Positions 10,691 through 22,894 are shown, numbered from the stretch's first letter. The stretch is 64,000 nt of DNA from Plantago ovata (GCA_028274465.1 CM051456.1:108103348-108167347), one strand, 5' to 3'. The notes: a model not told the origin generated them from the sequence alone. Numbers and translations: made by a program.

Positions 10691-11752
10691 TTTGTTTTTC
10701 ATTTTAGTTTATGTTTATCTTCGTACATTTTAGTTTATTTGTACGTACACTTTTAGTTTATTTTAATGAAATTTATATATTCGTATATTTTTTGTATAAT
10801 TGAAGTTGTAATTATTTAAGTAATAAGATATACAAGCAATTATATATATTTGGAGAGCGTAAACAATTTTGAGTTGGAAAAAAAAAACATTTCCAGCAAA
10901 CCTAGCGACAGATAAGTTTATCCGTCCCCACGTTCCCATCACCAGGAGAGGCCACGTGTCTCATCAGTTTAGAGGCGGATTAATTTATCCGTCTCTACCT
11001 TTAGATAGGATAAGCGTATCTGTCTCTACTATGGTCAACGATTAACTTGGTGACGAATAAAATTATCCGTATCTAAATATAGAGACGGATAAATTTATCC
11101 ATCTTTTATTGGAAGCGACACCCATTTAGTGACGGATTATCCGTCGCTAAATTAGCGACGGATCGTTCCTCATAGCGACGGATGCGACCGTCCCTAAATG
11201 TCGGTTTCCTTGTAGTGTATGGTGACATGCTGAATTAATTCGTCCATTCCAAAGCTTCAACTGCCGCAACATTTCTATTCTTTTCTTCTACGCAATCTTC
11301 AAGTTCTTTTAGCAACTCTTATACTTCATCCGGCTTAAAACAAGTGTAACACTATTTACTTTTTGGAGGGTCAATTTAAATTCAAATTAGTCGCAAATTA
11401 TATTAGAAAAATAATTAAAAATTTTATATTAATAAAATATAAACATTTTAGTTTCATCATATAATTTTTAAATTATTTTTAATGCATTATTTAAAAATTT
11501 ATACTCTTACGGTCTTATGTTAATCTAATGGGCCGATAACCAAACCATTCTACTCATGGTCCATCACCACACCAAATAACACTCACAAGGCCCCAAGTGG
11601 TGATCTACAATTCTACATTAAATTAAATTAAAGTAATATAATAAGCCGGTTGATTTACCCAATTGATTGACCTACCAATCAATTTTAATCCGTTGATCTT
11701 GCTTATCCAATTTCAATCTGGTGCGTACATGTGTCATTAGTTAATTAAAAGA

Positions 11753-11950
11753 TGTAGGGTTCGAATCCTGTTGGCCTGATTTTTTTCCATTATTTTTATT
11801 ATTATTTTTATTGAAGGTGTTTGGTTCGAATCTTGTTGGCGTGATTTTTCTCTATTATTTTGTGTCATTATTTTAGTTGAAGGTGTTGGGTTCGAATCTT
11901 ATTGACGTAATGTTTTTCTTTTTTATTTATTCTCTTTTTAAATTTTATTT
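11753..11950 (+). repeat. Three-copy tandem repeat (about 67 bp) with ggttcgaatc
   Basis: Copies begin near 11757, 11819 and 11888. Each has g(g)gttcgaatc(c/t)t(g/a)ttgg(c)gt(a/g)at followed by a T-rich run and, in two copies, attgaaggtg or gttgaaggtg. The ggttcgaatc core resembles a polymerase III B-box. Confidence 0.8.
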
Positions 11951-12025
11951 TTAACATAAAGTTGTATGACGTATTATACTTAATTTTAAAAATAACCATG
12001 ATATGTTCTTATAAAAAACAACATA

Positions 12026-12165
12026 CTTCCTCTGTCCAAGAATAAATGCAACACTTGATTTTGTTGAATTTTTCGATGGTCATTTTGACCTTAAATTATT
12101 CTTAAATCATAAGATAAAAATAACTAAAAACATCATATTATTATGAAACTAGAATGTTTATATGA
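12026..12165. mobile_element. Stowaway MITE fragment
   Basis: It starts CTTCCTCTGTCC after TA and then follows the interior of the 5042-5254 element closely (ttttgaccttaaattattcttaaatcata, aaactagaatgtttatat). The right half and right terminal repeat are missing, so it is truncated. Confidence 0.75.
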
Positions 12166-12654
12166 AGCACTTGACAATATATTCAACTGATGAAGAATAC
12201 CAATTAACATGCGAAAAAGATGCATTGCAGATTTTGAAGTTGAATGTTTCCAAAGTCTAGAGATGTATCTGATGGTTCTTAACTTATCGGAAGAATACTT
12301 TTCGTATGTCTAATATAGTTCAACTCAAAACTATTAATTGCATAACTACAAAAACTATATACATTCATTGCACACCATTTATATTAAGTTTAATGACTCA
12401 ATTAGTTATTTTTTTATTACGTTTGAAGTCATTATTACCTGGATATATCTCGTTTAAACCTAAGACTCCTGACCTCTATAATGAGGGACCGTTACGAGTG
12501 TCTATGCTAATTCATCCACAGATTCATGTGTGGGATTATTTTGTTCTCACTTATTTGTTTTGGCAGGATGATATAGCGGAGATTCTCAAAATACCTCTTG
12601 GACAAGCTACAGACACAGATAGTTTTGTTTGGCATTACACAAAGACAGGTAGCT

Positions 12655-12959
12655 TGTAACGACCCGACCCACTAATGGGCCGAGACCCAGCCCAACGGGC
12701 CGGCGAGGTTACTCCTGGGCGCTCTCCGGGGTGATATGCTGGCCCCACAGACCAACACGAGTTCTAATCCACGCACTTTGTCCTCACTCGTGCGCGCACT
12801 GGGAACTTCCCAGTGGGTCACCCATCCTAGAATTGCTCAAGAGCAAGCACGCTTAACTCTGAAGTTCTTCTAGGTGAATTCCCGAAAAGAAAGGTGCACC
12901 TTGTTGGTATGAGTAGCGTTCTCAACCCTTTTTAAGCCTCTGAAATCTGGGGCGTTACA
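12655..12959 (-). mobile_element. Cassandra-like solo LTR carrying 5S rRNA sequence
   Basis: A 305-bp insertion with inverted ends TGTAACG and CGTTACA, flanked by a perfect 5-bp duplication TAGCT (12650-12654 and 12960-12964). TG..CA ends and a 5-bp TSD mark an LTR retrotransposon. On the minus strand it carries 5S rRNA-like sequence with recognisable A-box and C-box blocks, the defining trait of Cassandra TRIM elements. No internal region or second LTR is present, so it is a solo LTR left by LTR-LTR recombination. It lies inside the reading frame of a LINE. Confidence 0.85.
12803..12925 (-). other. 5S rRNA-derived segment within the Cassandra-like LTR
   Basis: Read on the minus strand, 12859-12844 is gagttaagcgtgcttg, matching the 5S A-box region, and 12829-12803 reads taggatgggtgaccc followed by actgggaagttc, matching the C-box region. 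Other parts are diverged and the 5' end is not a clean 5S gene start, so this is a transposon-borne derivative, not a functional rRNA gene. Confidence 0.8.
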
Positions 12960-14157
12960 TAGCTATACTGTAAAGTCAGCCTATCATCTAGCCTTGGATG
13001 TTAAGCGTCGACAGGAGGCTAATTGTAGAGGCTCCAGCTCTGCGACCCAAGCAAAAAACTGGAACACTATCTGGAATACTCATATTCCACCTAAGGTGAA
13101 ACACTTCATATGGAGAGCACTACATGGCATTTTACCTGTCGCGACTGAGATGATGCGACGACATCTAAGTGATAATGCTATCTGTACTGTCTGCGGAGCG
13201 GCAGAAGAAACAGTTCTACACATCCTAAGGGACTGTCACTATGCACGTCAAGTGTGGGCGTTATCTAATATTCCGGTACGTTTCATTTACTTTACTGCTG
13301 ACAATATTTGGAGCTGGGTAATGGGAGTTCGTACTCGCCTCGATGCTACTGAATTTGATTTCTACATTGTTGTGTGTTGGAGCATATGGCATAATAGGAA
13401 TAAATATAAATTTGAGGAGGACTGGAAATGTGAGCCCATGGATACTGTCCAGTTTGTGCTGAACTTTACTCAATTCCATAGAGCTAATGCATACGAACCA
13501 GTTGGTGTTTTCATTGACAAAGAGCACTCAGTCCAAGGGCCATGGACTCTACCTCCGGAAGGTTTTGTTTAAGTAAATGTTGACACCGCTATACCGTTTT
13601 CTGGGACAGATTATGGAGGAATCGCAGCAGTGTGCCGTGATAGTACGGGTTTGGTGTTAGCATGGCAGCGACAGAAGCTATCCTCAACCCATGATGTCCC
13701 TACAGCAGAGCTTCTCGCTGCTAAACTTGGCCTGGAGCTAGTCAGACATCTGGGGTATAATAAAGTGATCCTGGAGGGGGACTCATTACAGGTTATATTG
13801 GATATCATCAATTTCAATCCTTCACTATCACCCAACAATAACTTGTACGCAGCAGTAGTTGATTTGCTCAAGACCTTTGAGGATTACAAAGTGCTTTACA
13901 TCCGACGGGAGGCTAACGGGCTCGCTCACAGACTTTGTCATTCCTTTGCTATAGATGCCATCGGTTATACATCGTTGCCGTTTGAGTATATGGAACCTGG
14001 ATGAGTTGCTTCGCGGATTAGTTTTAATCTTTCTAGTATTACTTACTTGCGTTTTACTCTTTCAGTTGTAATGTTAACAGAGATACTTTTGCTACTCTGT
14101 TTTCTCTTTTAGGTGCCTTTTTTGGCCTGGGTATTAATAAATTATCCCCTATTCTCA

Positions 14158-14502
14158 AAAAAATAAATAATAATAATAAAAATTTATCGGTCGGTAAAAG
14201 TAAACAATAATAAAGAATAATATAATCTGTCAACGTGAGTCCATAGAATAATATTTTTAAGCTCCATAGAATGATAGAATATATAATTATCAGGTCTCGT
14301 TCATTCCCTAAAACTCGTATAACAAAATGTACAGGTTATGATTGTAATTGACTCTATTTTCATATTTTATGGTTAAGTGAAGCTTTTAAAAATTCAATAA
14401 AAAGTTACATAAAGTTTAACATGCTTAAAGATTACTACTAGTATCAAAGAAAGAAAAAGAACAAAAATTACATCTCATGAACCGTAAGAGTTAAATAATA
14501 GA
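14158..14502. other. Spacer between two LINEs, no gene seen
   Basis: AT-rich spacer. It separates the plus-strand LINE tail from the minus-strand LINE poly(A) tract. No gene or boundary repeat recognised. Confidence 0.4.
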
Positions 14503-15049
14503 GTTTTTTTTGGAAGCAGCAAAATTTTATTGATCATCAAAAAAACTGATACAACCAACAACTTTTACAACATAAAGTGCATAAGAAGTGCACAACAAAA
14601 ACCACCACCCATAAGCAAACATATCACCAAGAGAAGTATAAAAGCATGTTCGAAATTCAAACCCGTTAGTAGTCGTATCAACACTTAACCACCCCGTTCT
14701 TCTAGTACGTCATCTTACTAGCAAGATGCCAAGAATCGAGGGGTGACGAAAAGAGCCACCAATTCTAGTTAAGTCCAACGGAGGGGAATATCTTCCGTTG
14801 CAAATATAGTCTACTTAGCAAGAAAACGAAAAATGATGACCTCCATTGGGATACAAACTACTCACAGATAAGAAAGTGACACATGATATCCCTCAATCAG
14901 TAAAGGAAAACTCACAGATAGAGTAATACAACCCAAACCTGAAAGTAGGCACACAGCTACAAAAAACCAGCATCATCCCACAACAAGCAGCATACCACCA
15001 ATAATAGAACAGGTACCTACGCCCCTCAACCTGACTTCACAAGCGGCAT

Positions 15050-18000
15050 CTAAGGTGGTTTCCAACACTGATCAGGGTAAAGCCACCAGTCAACCAAACT
15101 AATACCACCATTAATTCCATCCTTGTTGCGCAACCAATGCCACATATTATTTCTGATTCGATCGACAATGTCATTAGTAGAAAAAACCATACCTTTGAAC
15201 GCCGAATCGTTTCTCCCCTTCCATAAACACCAAAGTGTACACTGGATTAAGGTAGCAAACAACATTTCTTCACTTTGGCTAGACTCCAGAACCTTCCCAT
15301 TTAAAATATCAGCCACCGAATTGCAAGATCTTCTACCAACACCTATCCAAATCGCCACTTCATCCCAAACTCTTTTAGCAAACGGACAAGAATAAAACAG
15401 ATGATAAGCATTTTCCTTTTCCTCTTGGCAGAATTTACACAAAGCAATAGTGTTGCTGTGTATGATGTTTCTATTTTTCAGATTGTCAATAGTAGGAAGC
15501 CGATTCCACGCTAATTTCCAAGCAAAACCGTTAACCTTTAAAGGCACCATCCTAACCCATATCCTCCTTTTCCAGTCCACACCCACATCCGCAATGTTTT
15601 CCGACTCAGCAACTTCCAGCTCACTCAATTGTAAAGCATAACCTGACCGGGCAGTATAGCGACCATCGCTACCAAAAGTCCATTCCCAATAATCCTCCGT
15701 TGTAGACAAAACAAAGTTAAAACTCCTGCAAAAATTCATTAGTTCGACAACAAGAGCATACTCCCAAGAAGATAAAGCTCTATACCAATCCCATTTAAAA
15801 CCATTCCCAACCCTTTCAAAGACCGAACAATCTTTATTTTTTTCAATAGCAAAAAGACGCGGGAACTTATCTTTCAAGAAAATACCTTTCCCCAACCACG
15901 GTTCCTCCCAAAATAAGGCCCCCTTACCCGACTCAATATGTTTAAATAAATTATTTACAAACCAAGGAGTCGAAGCTACCTTAAGAACCAGATTTTTCCA
16001 CCACAAGGACCACCCCCGACAAGCCCCTTTACCTTCTTTCACTCTACAAATGCAATCCCAAATACCCCCATACTTAGAGTTAATCACAAGGACCCATAAA
16101 GAACTAGACTCGACAAGAAGACTCCAAACTCATTTACCCAACAAAGAGATATTAAACAATCTCAAGTTTTTAACTCCTAGACCACCCGCGACTCTTTTGA
16201 CAAACACACCTTATCCCAACTAACCCAATCAACCTTATTCCCCCCCCCCCTCACTAGAAGCACCCCAAAGGAAATTTCTTTGGAGGGAAGTAAGGTCATG
16301 AATAATAGATGAAGGTGCAAGAAAGAAAGATAGAAAGTACAGTGGTATGGATCTAAGAACCGATTTAAGTAAGGTAATTCGGCCACCGAAAGATAAAACT
16401 TTATCTGACCATCGTCCCAGCCTCTTCTCAACTTTGTCAACAACCCCTTTCCACAATTTAGTGCCATATTCTCTATCACCAATCGGTAAACCCAAATAAG
16501 TAAAAGGTAGAACACCAACCTTGCAATTAAGTTTCGACGCCCACATCTCCATCCTTTCCTTATCCACCCCCATGCCAACAATACAACTTTTATTGAAATT
16601 AATTTTCAGGCCAGACATCCCTTCAAACACCCAGAGAATACCTTTGAGAGCAACAATATTAGAATCAACCGCCTCCCCAAAGAATAAAGTGTCGTCAGCA
16701 AATTGAAGATGAGATATCACCACCTCGTCCTTACTAACTTTAAAGGGTAAAAAAGAATTCGACTCACATGCCTTCTCCATCAACAACGACAGCCCTTCTG
16801 CAACCAAGAGGAAAAGGAATGGTGAAAGAGGATCACCTTGCCTTAAACCTCTTTCTAAGGTAAATTCTTAACTCGGGCTCCCGTTAATTAAAACCGACAA
16901 GGAAGCAGAAGATAAGCATTCCAGAATCCACCTAATCCACTTAGCGTCGAACCCCATTGACCGCATCATATCCTCAAGAAACTCCCAACTGACTGAGTCA
17001 TACGCCTTTTCAAAGTCAATCTTAAAAGTAAAAAGATTCCTCCTATTTTTCTTCGCCTCACTAATTATCTCATTCGCCACCAGCACACTATCCAAAATGT
17101 TCCGAGCCCCCACGAAAGCTGATTGGTTAATAGAAATGAGTTTATCCAACTTTTTACTCAATCTATTTGCCAATAATTTTTAGCCAGAATCTTGTAAGCA
17201 CTCGAAATCAGAGAGATGGGTCTGAAATCTTCAATTGCAACCGGATTGGTTCTCTTCGGTATAAGGGTAATAAAAGAGCAATTAAGACCCTTAGCCAACT
17301 TCCCATTACGATGAAATTCGTTAACATACCTGATCACATCAACCTTGATATCATCCCAAAAAAGTCTGTAAAAATGAAAAGAGAAACCATCAGGGCCGGG
17401 ACTTCTATCCAACCCACAACACAGCCTCCTTAACTTCCTCCTCACTAAACTCCTGCTCCAGCTCGTCTAAATCAGCTTCAGAGAGATGGCGTCTAATAAC
17501 CAGCCCAGTAAAACACAATCTGTCAGCCCCATTCTTGCAAAAAAACTTTTTAAAATGGTTTCTCGCGCCCTCCTTAACCTTTTCCACCTCTTCGACCCAC
17601 ACACCATTGATTCGCAACCCCTCAAGGTGATTCTGCCTTCCTTTAAACTCAACACACCGGTGAAAAAACTTAGAATTAACATCTCCCTCTTTTGCCCACT
17701 TTTCTTTGGATTGAAGAAATTTGATGTTATTTTGCAACTCCAAAGCCTTACCTAATTTTTCTTGAATTTCCAAATACTCCTTCCTCACATTAGATTCTCC
17801 TGAAAAAGTGTCCAGCACCTCACCTGCCAACTGCCCTGTATAACCTCCTCAACCCTCTCACCAGCCAACGCACCGTCGTCAACCATACTATCTAGCCTCA
17901 GAAGATCAGCGGAAAGAGCTTCAATCTGCCCACTAATATTCCCCACATCATCCTGCATCCACACCCTAATTTTCTCCTTCAAGATTTTTAGTTTCTCTTT

Positions 18001-18828
18001 AAGAACGAAGCCACCCCAACCCCGAATCCTGGTCACTTTCCACGTCTCCTTCACCAAACTTACAAAATTCTTGTCTTTATGCCACCCACTGATATATTTA
18101 AACGGACGAGGACCCCAATCACGATTTTCAGCTCTCAACAGAATCGCGGCGTGATCAGAAACTCTCCGACGTAACCCAAATTGAGAAAGACACTTCCATC
18201 GATTGACCCAAGCCTTTGAAAGGAGAAAACGATCAATACGACTACAGCACGAACCATTTCCCCGATACCACGTGAATCTTCTATGATGTAACGGTAAGTC
18301 CACCAAATCAGAATTCTCAATAAAACTATTAAAAGCTCGCATGTCACCATCCAACTCCTCTCCACGGACTCCTCTTCTTTCTGACGGAAAGCGAACAACA
18401 TTGAAATCCCCAACCACACACCATTTTTCCACCCCACTCGACACCATTCTACTCCTAATTTTCTCCCACAAACACTGGCGACCAGAAGATGACCTCGGAC
18501 CGTAAACATTAGCAATACACACCCTTTCACCCTCCCAATCTCCAACAACCTCCAACAGCCCCTCTTCACCCCAAAAGCCAGTCCTTTTAAAACAATTCGT
18601 GTCCCAAATACAGAGCAAACCGCCTGACAAACCGTTAGAGCTACTATAAACCCAGTCAAACTCCAGACTTCCCCACAATAACTGAACTAATTTCTTATCC
18701 ACAGATTGCAATTTAGTTTCCTGAACACACAAAAAATTCACCTTCTCATTCTTCACTAGATCAACAAATTCTCTACGCTTAACACCTCCACCTAACCCAC
18801 GAATATTTAGACTAAGAATTCTGGTCAT
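15050..18828 (-). pseudogene. LINE ORF2: endonuclease, reverse transcriptase, zf-RVT
   Basis: The polyprotein starts MTRILSLNIRGLGGG (18828). The exo_endo_phos endonuclease follows, with QETKL, VVGDFNVVR and VSDHAAILL. The linker has WAKEGDVNSKFFH. Reverse transcriptase motifs follow in order: SPGPDGFSFHFY, DFRPISLISSAYKILAK, FKIDFEKAYDSVSWEF, the catalytic HLQFADDTLFFG, and TYLGLPIG. A zf-RVT domain follows (KVNGFAWKLAWNRLPT, CKFCQEEKENAYHLFYSCPFAKRVWDEV split across 15330-15440). There is no RNase H after it, unlike the plus-strand LINE at 12.4 kb. Several frameshifts or stops (near 17800, 17420, 17165, 16865 and 16240) break it, so it is inactive, though the copy is young enough to read clearly. 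Confidence 0.88.
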
Positions 18829-20685
18829 TTAAACATCAGAAGAATCACCCGTACTTGTCGTAGTACCCTTCAAACCAACACGATCTCTAACTTCACAATT
18901 TCTAAGATACTCAACAATTTTGGCTTTATATCCATTATTTACAAGACCCATACCTTCACACACTTCCCAAACCTCATTCGCTTCCTCCTCTGCCGTCAAA
19001 CCCCTACACTCAACTCTTTCCAACAATTCGCCATCTGAACCGCAAACCTGGGCTTCAATCGATCGATCAAGCGGCGCGCTCCCCTTCACGGTATCAGCTG
19101 CCACTAAGGATTGTCACACCAGCTCGGAATCCCAAAGCATCGCCTGTCTTCTCTTCTTCCTACACCTAACACTTTGATTATTACTTCCCAGAGAATTAAA
19201 CATGGAAGAAGATAAACCCAAATCAGTACCCTTCTCAATTATTGTTGTTGATCCGACCGGGTGCCCATTTAAACCAGACCAGACCGTAATTTCTTCACCA
19301 ACCGGCCCAACACGACCAGGTTCCTTACTTGGATTGGACCCAAATAGCAACCCATTGACTGACTCCAAAGTTGGGCCAACAAAACTAGACCCTCTTATAT
19401 CCACTTTACCAGCAGGCCCAACATGATCACTTAGTCTCAAATTTAAACCCACAAAAAGACCCTTATCATCCAAATCATTTTCTCTATCAGTAGCCGCCTC
19501 ATTTAAGTTGATTCCAACAGACTGCTTCTTTCTAAATTCCTCCAACCTGTCTTCACCATTTTCCAACACCTGGAGAATATCTCCACACGTTTTTTCTGCT
19601 AGAACCGAAACATTGGGATCAAGAGCAGCTACAATACTATTTCCAATAAGTGTTTCAACTTGATTACCCTTCTCAAGATCAACGGCCGAGTCATTATCAG
19701 ATGATTCTACTTCCACATTTTCCGACCCTTCGTCCGAATTTATCGACGAACTCGAATTATTCGAGAACGCAGGTTCAGAACCCAAATTCTGAACATCCTC
19801 AAATTCGATGTTTGCTTCTTCAACCAACTGAATTCTGAATAACTCGTCGGCCAATTTAAGAAAAACCGATTTTCCAATGACTTCAAAAACATTTGTTTCA
19901 ATACACACTTTCCCACAACTTAAATCATCTCTGAAAACAGTGGTGTCACTAACCAAAATAATCTTACCAAGAGGACTACAAAGACGTTCAAACGTAATAC
20001 TATTCCAACAAGATAACGGAACACCATAAACATGAATCCACACGAGACGTCTTGCCGTTGTGAACCTAGTGGACCAGGGATGAAATTCTGATAACCCTTT
20101 GGACACCAAACTAGGCAGACAATTTTCCAAACGCTGGCCAACCTCGAAATTTTCAGGCTCCAGAATCACTAACTCAAAAGAAAGCCTTGACAATTTAACA
20201 TTGCCTAACCCTTCCGATAGTAACCAATCTTCAACCTCCAGTAAAGTCACCGAGTTCTCCAACTTATACACCCAACACCCTTTAGCCCTAGCAGCAAGAG
20301 CTTCATCGTAATCAACTTCAATGACTTTATTGCAAGATTGAACGCAACTGTTAGCAGCCCCAGTGACATGAGCCGTACCACCAGACGAGTTGCCAGTAAC
20401 GAAACAGTGAGCATTGACGTTCGCATGACCCGAACCCACATTCCCATTTTTGTTCGACGCCACAACAACCTCCGCAAAGCTGTGACCTTTCCTTCTCCAA
20501 GCCTCACGCAGAACCCTACTATCTGAATCCAACCTAGGAGCACGCTGCCTTTCAACATTGTCGTTCGAAAATCTGGAAAAATTAGCTAGGAGCTTATAAT
20601 GACCAACCCAACACTTTTTCACCCGTTCCACAACTGCAAACTTATCTCTCTCATTTTTTAACCTAACAAAGGCGATGTTAATGAA
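18829..20685 (-). pseudogene. LINE ORF1 (RRM remnant and DUF4283-like domain)
   Basis: Nucleic-acid-binding protein of a plant L1 element. It begins mid-domain in an RRM-like segment, then shows KKCWVGHYKLLANFSRF and a DUF4283-like region with KLSRLSFELVILEPEN and RRLVWIHVYGVPLSCWN. A long acidic linker and a tail follow, including AEEEANEVWEVCEGMGL. The frame is continuous except for one in-frame TGA at 19114-19116. ORF1 ends with TAA directly followed by the ATG of ORF2 (TAAATG at 18831-18826), a tight arrangement that suggests coupled translation. No CCHC zinc knuckle is visible in the readable part. Confidence 0.8.
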
Positions 20686-22885
20686 AAAATAAAGAATAAA
20701 AAATATATAGTTGAGTCTTATGGTTGGAGATGAATAGGGATTTGGGTCTTATCATCATATGAAAGAAAGAATAAAAAATTAAGTCTTGAGTCTTATGGTT
20801 GGAGATGGTCTAACAGACCCCAAGACAAAATTACGGAAGTAGACAAACAAGAAAGAGCATTAGACCATCTCATATTTGCGTCTAAATTAGCCACCCAATT
20901 AATAAATGTGATGAAGGAAAGTAAAAGAAAAAATGAAAATGAAAAAATTAATAATATAATAATGAGTGGCTAAAAATATGAAAATTTGGAAGTAGACAAA
21001 AAATTAGCCACTCATAATCATGAATGGCTAAAAATATGAAAATTTTCATATTAAAAATTATTAATTATGTAATATATGTAATATTATATATTTAGTATCA
21101 TTCATCCATACCAACCCATCATCAGCGGATTCCGGCACCACCACCACTGGATTCCGGCACCATCACCACTACCTCCCCCCCTCCTCCTCCTCCTCCTCCT
21201 CCATCCACCACAGTCCTACCAACCCACCACCACCGGATTCCGGCACAACCACCACCATCGGATTCCCGCACCACCAACAGCACCTCCACCTCTTCCTCCT
21301 CTTCCACCCACTACAGTCCTCTCGATTGAAATTATATACCGATATCGACGATGAAACGTGATGTAGAGCTCGATCCAGGAAAGACCGACGATGACAGCGT
21401 ACTAAATTTAAGAAATAAGCAATGCTGCAGCAATGTATTAACGTTGCTGCATCATTCGTTCGTCGCGTAAGCAGATACATGAGATTAGCAATGCTGCAAG
21501 AATGAGTTAACGTTGTTGTAGCATAAGTTGCAACAATGTAAATCAACACAAAGCATCAATGTTGAATCGATGTAAACACATTGCAATAGTATTACAAGCA
21601 GTGATTGTAAATCAACTTTTAGATTCAATGCTGCAACGTTATAACAACGTTGGTGTTGCGTTGATTGTAATTTTTTACTTTTTTTAAACGACATTTTTTT
21701 TTATTAATTAGTGAACATAAAAAATGCTAACAAATAATATATAAAGAATTTCATATGCGACTACTGAGATCCTATTATGCGACCATTATATTATGAAGTC
21801 ATGTCATATTAATAAATAATGAACGGATATGATTGAATTTTAACTTAATCTAATGGCTGATGGCTGAGATAGTGTACGATAGAGCCCATACTTTTCCGTA
21901 GATTCAGTCAACTCCCCAAATTTGACAAGCAAAGTTTTACAGATGCATGCAGTGCAGCCATCACCTATATCAAAAGGGGTAAAAAAAGCAGAAAAAGCAA
22001 AAAGTGGAAGGGGACAATACAATAAAGTTATGGAGAGTTAAGCTCCCTGTCGGAAAGGACGTACATACCACCACCGAGCCCCGCCGTATCCGTACCAGCT
22101 CCGCCGCCTTTCACAGCCAGCTACCCGGTGCACGCGCAACCACTTTAGGTGTCCTGGACTGCCACATTTGTCGTGTCTTTTGGTGGACAAAAATTGATCT
22201 TGTAAATTGTAATCGTAATGTGACCCCTTTCCTTTTCTTTAACAATATTCTTAGTTTCTCACCGATGACGAAAGTCGGATCTTCTGCTTTTCAAGTTCGT
22301 CACGTGCATCAGCTTTGTCTTTGATGACGTCACAGTTGAATGCGACCGTGCTTCATCTTCCACCTCCTTTTTTGCATGATTTAATATGTTAAATATTAAG
22401 TACTGCTAATTTATGATTCATCACAATTGAGATAGTACTAGTAAAGTTTTCCTTATTACTAAGATGACATTTGGTTGCCTGGACGGTTACATTTTAAGTG
22501 CGCACGGAACAAATTTTAACCGTTTCAGAAAAAAATAAAATTATATGGACCGACATAGTAATAGTTTGTAAAGCACCTAAGTTAATTTGAAGGAAACAAA
22601 TTGCAATAGTTTTAGACTCAGAATGTCTAATAAACAAAAATTCACTCATCGTGGAGTTTAAAACATCGACTAAAGTGATAGTGTAGTAAAAGTTTTAACA
22701 AACTAAGACAGCCCTTGGAGCAAAAAGTTTCATTAGTTAAACTGTTAAACAACATAATTATAATCAAACTCCAAAATTGTATAATAGATTCATATACTTT
22801 ACCAAAATTACATGGCTAAATCTCAACCACAATATTTTTAAACTAAACATTGCATGTCTCATGCTGGAGCGTTGTGGTAGGAGTT
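20686..22885. other. Repeat-rich intergenic region without a clear gene
   Basis: Near 20687-20815 the block agaataaaaaa..ttgagtcttatggttggagatg occurs twice. At 20955-21045 the motif atgagtggctaaaaat occurs in direct and inverted form and could form a hairpin. At 21120-21310 there is a ccggcaccaccacc/(CCT)n-rich stretch. At 21415-21660 diverged repeats of agcaatgctgcaa..aacgttg..gcat occur. Short ORFs here, including one at 22004-22324, have no recognisable domain. I see no supported gene. Confidence 0.45.
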
Positions 22886-22894
22886 TAATTTTTA

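Larger units (their letters stand above)
6931..11217 (+). mobile_element. CACTA (En/Spm) transposon, copy 1, non-autonomous
   Basis: The element starts CACTATGAGAAATC and ends TTTCCTTGTAGTG, which reads CACTACAAGGAAA when reversed; these are CACTA termini. Flanking trinucleotides are TAC and TAT, a one-mismatch 3-bp TSD. Both subterminal regions (6950-7250 and 10905-11205) are packed with tttagcgacggat-type motifs in both orientations, the expected transposase-binding arrays. The 4287-bp interior holds decayed exons of a TnpA/Transposase_24-like gene (9.9-10.7 kb), tandem repeats and a nested hAT MITE. No catalytic Tnp2 transposase is visible, so it is non-autonomous. Confidence 0.85.
11218..12419. 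other. Repeat-rich intergenic region
   Basis: AT-rich DNA between CACTA copy 1 and a LINE. It holds a three-copy tandem repeat (11753-11950) and a Stowaway fragment (12026-12165), listed separately. No host gene is visible. Confidence 0.5.
12420..14004 (+). pseudogene. LINE ORF2 C-terminal part: zf-RVT plus RNase H
   Basis: The zf-RVT domain shows FVWHYTKTGS, then WNTIWNTHIPPKVKHFIWRA, then the zinc-binding set CTVCGAAEETVLHILRDC near 13180-13240. The next part resembles RVT_3 RNase H, with PTAELLAAKLGLELVRHLG, VILEGDSLQVI and YIRREANGLAHRL; acidic residues typical of the active site are present. Two breaks are visible. The Cassandra-like LTR interrupts the frame at 12655, and a TAA at about 13570 replaces the Lys codon expected in PPEGFVKVNVD. 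The same frame continues on both sides of each, so the decay is recent or light. Confidence 0.82.
12420..14157 (+). mobile_element. 5'-truncated LINE with zinc-finger and RNase H domains
   Basis: A 3' piece of a plant LINE on the plus strand. Coding similarity starts near 12420 (PGYISFKPKTP, WDYF..LFWQDDIAEILKIPL), continues through a zf-RVT domain and an RVT_3-type RNase H domain, and ends at 14004. The 3' UTR runs to an A-rich tail with aataaataataataataa at about 14140-14180. A solo LTR interrupts it at 12655-12959. The 5' limit is where I can no longer see similarity. Confidence 0.85.
14503..20685 (-). mobile_element. Nearly full-length L1-type LINE, 5'-truncated
   Basis: About 6.2 kb on the minus strand, ending in a poly(A) tract (T run at 14504-14511). 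In transcript order it holds ORF1, ORF2 with endonuclease, reverse transcriptase and zf-RVT, then a 3' UTR of about 550 bp. The 5' end lies inside ORF1, in an RRM-like stretch (AFVRLKNERDKFAV), so the copy is 5'-truncated as is typical for target-primed insertion. I could not identify a convincing target duplication. Confidence 0.9.

Noticed and set aside
12803-12925. A 5S rRNA gene on the minus strand
   Set aside because: The 5S-like blocks are diverged and lie within a TG..CA-bounded LTR with a 5-bp TSD, so it is transposon-borne.
21122-21549. Gly/Val-rich ORFs on the minus strand
   Set aside because: They read a CCT/ACC simple-repeat stretch backwards; no start context, domain or homology.
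22004-22324. 106-residue ORF (MEGDNTIKLWRVKLPVG...)
   Set aside because: No domain or motif is recognisable, and the later part turns into low-complexity hydrophobic residues. It may be chance.
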